This document shows positions 6,946-9,214 of a stretch of 9,214 nucleotides of DNA, piece by piece. Source of the DNA: Bacteroidales bacterium (GTDB taxonomy: Bacteria; Bacteroidota; Bacteroidia; Bacteroidales; FEN-979); assembly GCA_016926765.1 (NCBI GenBank), contig JAFGNY010000386.1, positions 1-9,214 of the forward strand, read 5' to 3'. The position numbers and the translations under genes are program-made. Under the pieces are notes generated by a model. The model ran no database searches and was not told the DNA's origin. It worked only from the letters and a program-made list of their open reading frames with translations. The first letter of the stretch is position 1, and each line of letters begins with the position of its first letter.

Positions 6946-7647
6946 TTACTTTTTGGTCTTCGTCCGTCCCTCCTTAAGCCGTATGTAAGGATCGTTGAAG
7001 ATATAGGTAAGCCGGAAGGTGATCACATTGTTGTACTGCTTCCGGGTCCACACCTGGGTCCCGGTGTAGTTGGTGAATTCGCGCGTGCGGATAGGGATCA
7101 GTGAATAAGAATAGCGTAGGTTGGCCCATAACCTTTTCCAGATCCGTAACCTGACATCCGCCATCACCTGAAAATCGGCCAATGTATAAGGACCCTGAAG
7201 TGTTGTACTTTCAATCCGGTGTCCGTTTTCCCATTCAGCTACGCCAACCAGTTGTCCGTAAGCAAAACCTACTCCTCCTGCAATGATTTTCTTATCAGTA
7301 AAATGGACCAGCAACGGGATCTGGATATAATTCAGATTCAGCTTATATCCGTTATATGAGGCCGGTCGCGTTGAATCGGGTATCACCGTGTCAGCGCTTT
7401 TCTGGGTCGAGCCATTCATAGAGAAGAGGATCTCCATGGTGACCGTCCATTTCCCATCCTTCCCGAATGGCACAATGATGGATGGGCCACCATTAAAGCC
7501 TACTTTTTTGAAGCCGTAAACTTCATCACCATCCACCTGGCTGAGGTTGATCCCCGCCGATAGCGCTCCAAGAAACCGCTGAGAATAAACGCTCCCGGAA
7601 AGAGTGACAACGATCAGAAAAAGTATAAATGAGTAGGATTTAGTCAT
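6946..7647 (-). CDS. PorT-like outer-membrane beta-barrel protein
   Basis: A 233-residue protein with a clear signal peptide (MTKSYSFILFLIVVTLSGSVYSQ, cleavage probably around residue 22). What follows is typical of small 8-stranded barrels of the PorT / OMP_b-brl_2 type: short amphipathic strands such as GALSAGINLSQVDG, GGPSIIVPFG, NYIQIPLLVHF, AGGVGFAYGQLVGV and RLWANLRYSYSLIPI, the YIQIPLL motif being common in this group. It is predicted to sit in the outer membrane; its specific role is unknown, and assignment to type IX secretion (true PorT) is not supported by sequence alone. The gene lies downstream of tex on the same strand with a 91-bp gap and converges on the IorA-like gene. The start ATG (7645-7647) gives a correctly placed signal peptide. 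The C-terminal tail (RLKEGRTKTKK) is basic and lies beyond the last strand. Confidence 0.8.
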   Translation of the reverse strand: MTKSYSFILFLIVVTLSGSVYSQRFLGALSAGINLSQVDGDEVYGFKKVGFNGGPSIIVPFGKDGKWTVTMEILFSMNGSTQKSADTVIPDSTRPASYNGYKLNLNYIQIPLLVHFTDKKIIAGGVGFAYGQLVGVAEWENGHRIESTTLQGPYTLADFQVMADVRLRIWKRLWANLRYSYSLIPIRTREFTNYTGTQVWTRKQYNNVITFRLTYIFNDPYIRLKEGRTKTKK

Positions 7648-7655
7648 TGGTCATA

Positions 7656-7682
7656 AAGGAAATTAAGGTCATTAAGGAAATT
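7656..7682. repeat. Three-unit 9-bp repeat
   Basis: aaggaaatt, aaggtcatt, aaggaaatt follow each other directly just upstream of the PorT-like gene start. The outer units are identical and the middle one differs at two positions. It would fall in the 5' leader of that gene if transcribed from further upstream. Confidence 0.6.
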
Positions 7683-7696
7683 AATGCTTTATCATA

Positions 7697-7724
7697 TCTT
7701 ACGTCTTACGTCTTACGTCTTACG
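7697..7724. repeat. Heptanucleotide tandem repeat, four perfect copies
   Basis: tcttacg is repeated four times without mismatch (on the - strand, cgtaaga), with a degenerate tctaacg at 7731-7737 next to the Tex stop codon. It fills part of the 91-bp gap between tex and the PorT-like gene, so it lies in the 3' region of tex and, on a shared transcript, in the leader of the PorT-like gene. No T-run or hairpin accompanies it. Confidence 0.9.
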
Positions 7725-7738
7725 TCCTTTTCTAACGT

Positions 7739-9214
7739 CTAATTCTCTCCGATAGTATTCACGCTTTTCATGGAAAGCTGGATTCGTTTCCGGTTGATGT
7801 CCACATTGAGGACTTCAACCATCACTTTCTGGTTGATTTTCACCACATCGTTGGGGTCTTTCACATAATGGTCGGCCATCTGGCTGATGTGGACCAGCCC
7901 GTCCTGGTGCACCCCGAGATCCACAAAAGCGCCGAAGGCAGTGATATTGGTAACGATACCTGGGAGTTTCATCCCGGGACGAAGGTCATTAATGGTATGA
8001 ATATTCCGGTCGAACTCAAAAATTTCAAATTGCTTCCTGGGATCGCGGCCCGGTTTCGCCAGTTCAGCAAGAATGTCCTGCAGTGTTGGCAGTCCGGTTT
8101 TCTCTGTCACATACTCTTTCAGGTCAATCTGTTTGCGCAACTCCGCTTTGGAGATCAGGTCGGTGACGGAGCAATTTAACCGAAGAGCCATCCGGTCGAC
8201 CACATGGTAGCTTTCTGGATGCACCGCGCTGCTGTCAAGCGGATTTTTCGCATTCCTGATCCGCAGAAAGCCTGCTGCCTGTTCAAACACTTTATCCCCG
8301 AAGCGGGGGACTTTCATCAGCTCGTTGCGGGACGAGAAAGGACCGTGTTCATTGCGAAAGGCAATGATGTTCCTGGCCAGCACAGGGCCTACTCCCGAAA
8401 CATAGGTCAGAAGCTGTTCACTGGCTGTATTCACCTCCACCCCCACCATATTGACAGAGCTCTCAACCGTATCGGCAAGGCTCTTCTGAAGCGCTGTTTG
8501 GTCCACATCATGCTGATACTGTCCCACACCAATTGATTTCGGGTCGATCTTAACCAGTTCGGCCAGGGGGTCCATCAACCGGCGGCCAATGCTAACCGAT
8601 CCTCTGACGGTTACATCAAAGTCGGGGAACTCCTGCCGTGCCACCGCGCTGGCAGAATAGACCGAAGCTCCGCTTTCATTCACCACGAGAGCGATAAGGT
8701 CGGTATCAAACCGGATAGCACGAACCAAACGTTCAGTCTCGCGACCTGCCGTCCCGTTGCCGATAGCGATGGCTTCAATTTTATAAGCGCTGACAAGGGT
8801 TTTGATCTTATGGATCGACTCTTTCACTTCATTTTGCGGAGGATGCGGATAGATCGTCTCATTGTGAAGCAGCTTCCCCTGGGCATCCAGGCAGACGATC
8901 TTGCATCCGGTCCTGAAACCCGGGTCGATCGCCAATACCCTTTTCTGACCTAACGGGGAGGCCATCAGCAGTTGCCGCAGGTTCTCGGCAAAAACCCTGA
9001 TCGCCTCTTCGTCGGCTCTCTCTTTGATCCATTGCCTCATTTCCGTCTCCATCGACGGATAGAGAAGTCGCTTGGCGCTATCCCTCACCGCCTTCCTTAC
9101 CAGGTCGGAAGAGCGATCGGACCCTTTGATGAAGATCCGATCAAGAATCTCTTCGCCTCTCTCCGCATCAACGCCCACACTTACCTTCAGAAATCCCTCT
9201 TTTTCTCCCCTGAA
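7739..9214 (-). CDS. tex: Tex, RNA-binding transcriptional accessory protein (N-terminus cut off)
   Basis: 491 residues are visible; the frame stays open to the window end (first residues FRGEKEGFLKVS), so a GTG at 9176-9178 is internal and not the start. About 220-280 N-terminal residues are outside the window, judging by the usual Tex length. Domains in order, numbered within the visible fragment: a YqgF/RNase H-like domain from about 92 (VLAIDPGFRTG, AIGNGTAGRETE, VNESGASVYSAS), helix-hairpin-helix segments at about 270-320 (VSGVGPVLARNIIAFR, LMKVPRFGDKVFEQAAGFLRI), and a C-terminal S1 RNA-binding domain at about 412-485 (GIVTNITAFGAFVDLG, DGLVHISQM). Tex binds nucleic acid and is linked to transcription and RNA metabolism; it is widely conserved and cytoplasmic. 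The stop is TAG. The domain order and motifs are canonical, with no sign of frameshift. Confidence 0.96.
   Translation of the reverse strand, partial: FRGEKEGFLKVSVGVDAERGEEILDRIFIKGSDRSSDLVRKAVRDSAKRLLYPSMETEMRQWIKERADEEAIRVFAENLRQLLMASPLGQKRVLAIDPGFRTGCKIVCLDAQGKLLHNETIYPHPPQNEVKESIHKIKTLVSAYKIEAIAIGNGTAGRETERLVRAIRFDTDLIALVVNESGASVYSASAVARQEFPDFDVTVRGSVSIGRRLMDPLAELVKIDPKSIGVGQYQHDVDQTALQKSLADTVESSVNMVGVEVNTASEQLLTYVSGVGPVLARNIIAFRNEHGPFSSRNELMKVPRFGDKVFEQAAGFLRIRNAKNPLDSSAVHPESYHVVDRMALRLNCSVTDLISKAELRKQIDLKEYVTEKTGLPTLQDILAELAKPGRDPRKQFEIFEFDRNIHTINDLRPGMKLPGIVTNITAFGAFVDLGVHQDGLVHISQMADHYVKDPNDVVKINQKVMVEVLNVDINRKRIQLSMKSVNTIGEN

Noticed and set aside
7868..8536. Two + strand open frames opposite tex
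   Set aside because: Both are antisense to the S1 and helix-hairpin-helix coding regions of Tex and have no independent support.
9176..9178. GTG as the start of tex
   Set aside because: The frame continues to the window edge with Tex-like residues, so the gene is truncated by the window and does not start there.

Overview
The window looks like a chromosomal segment of a Bacteroidota (Bacteroidetes) bacterium, probably an environmental Bacteroidales relative. The grounds are a fused FeoA-FeoB iron transporter, a WbqC-type protein, a PorT-like small outer-membrane barrel, an NlpC/P60 enzyme of the Bacteroidetes type with an N-terminal SH3 region, a TAnnTTTG-type promoter, and no clear Shine-Dalgarno sequences. 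No rRNA, tRNA, CRISPR array, transposase or phage gene is visible.

Layout. Bases 1-185 hold the 3' end of a WbqC-family gene on the + strand. Its visible coding part is mostly 7-bp tandem repeats, followed by the conserved C-terminus. Bases 216-2621 encode FeoAB, a ferrous iron importer with the regulatory FeoA domain fused in front. It overlaps by 4 nt a small Cys-rich single-pass membrane protein (2618-2818) of the FeoB-associated type. Next comes a secreted GH106-like glycoside hydrolase (2871-4814). A Bacteroidetes-type promoter (4846-4875) then precedes an NlpC/P60 peptidase without a signal peptide (4896-5705). A strong palindrome (5716-5736) separates that gene from a shortened IorA-like thiamine-diphosphate enzyme (5765-6922). 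The last two genes are on the - strand and converge on it: a PorT-like outer-membrane barrel (6946-7647) and, upstream of that, the C-terminal two thirds of the RNA-binding protein Tex (7739-9214, cut by the window end).

Function. Only FeoAB and the Cys-rich protein form an obvious functional unit. The others look like unrelated housekeeping and accessory genes: glycan synthesis, glycan degradation, murein peptide recycling, 2-oxoacid metabolism, envelope and transcription.

The most unusual signal is structural. At least three different tandem repeats with a 7-bp period (17-72, 2771-2833, 7697-7724) occur in 9.2 kb. All sit at gene 3' ends: one inside a C-terminal coding region, one running through a stop codon and out into the intergenic DNA, and one just after a stop codon. 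A two-copy fourth case begins within the stop codon of the IorA-like gene. They resemble heptanucleotide short tandem repeat families known from cyanobacteria, but whether this is a genome-wide family here cannot be judged from one window.
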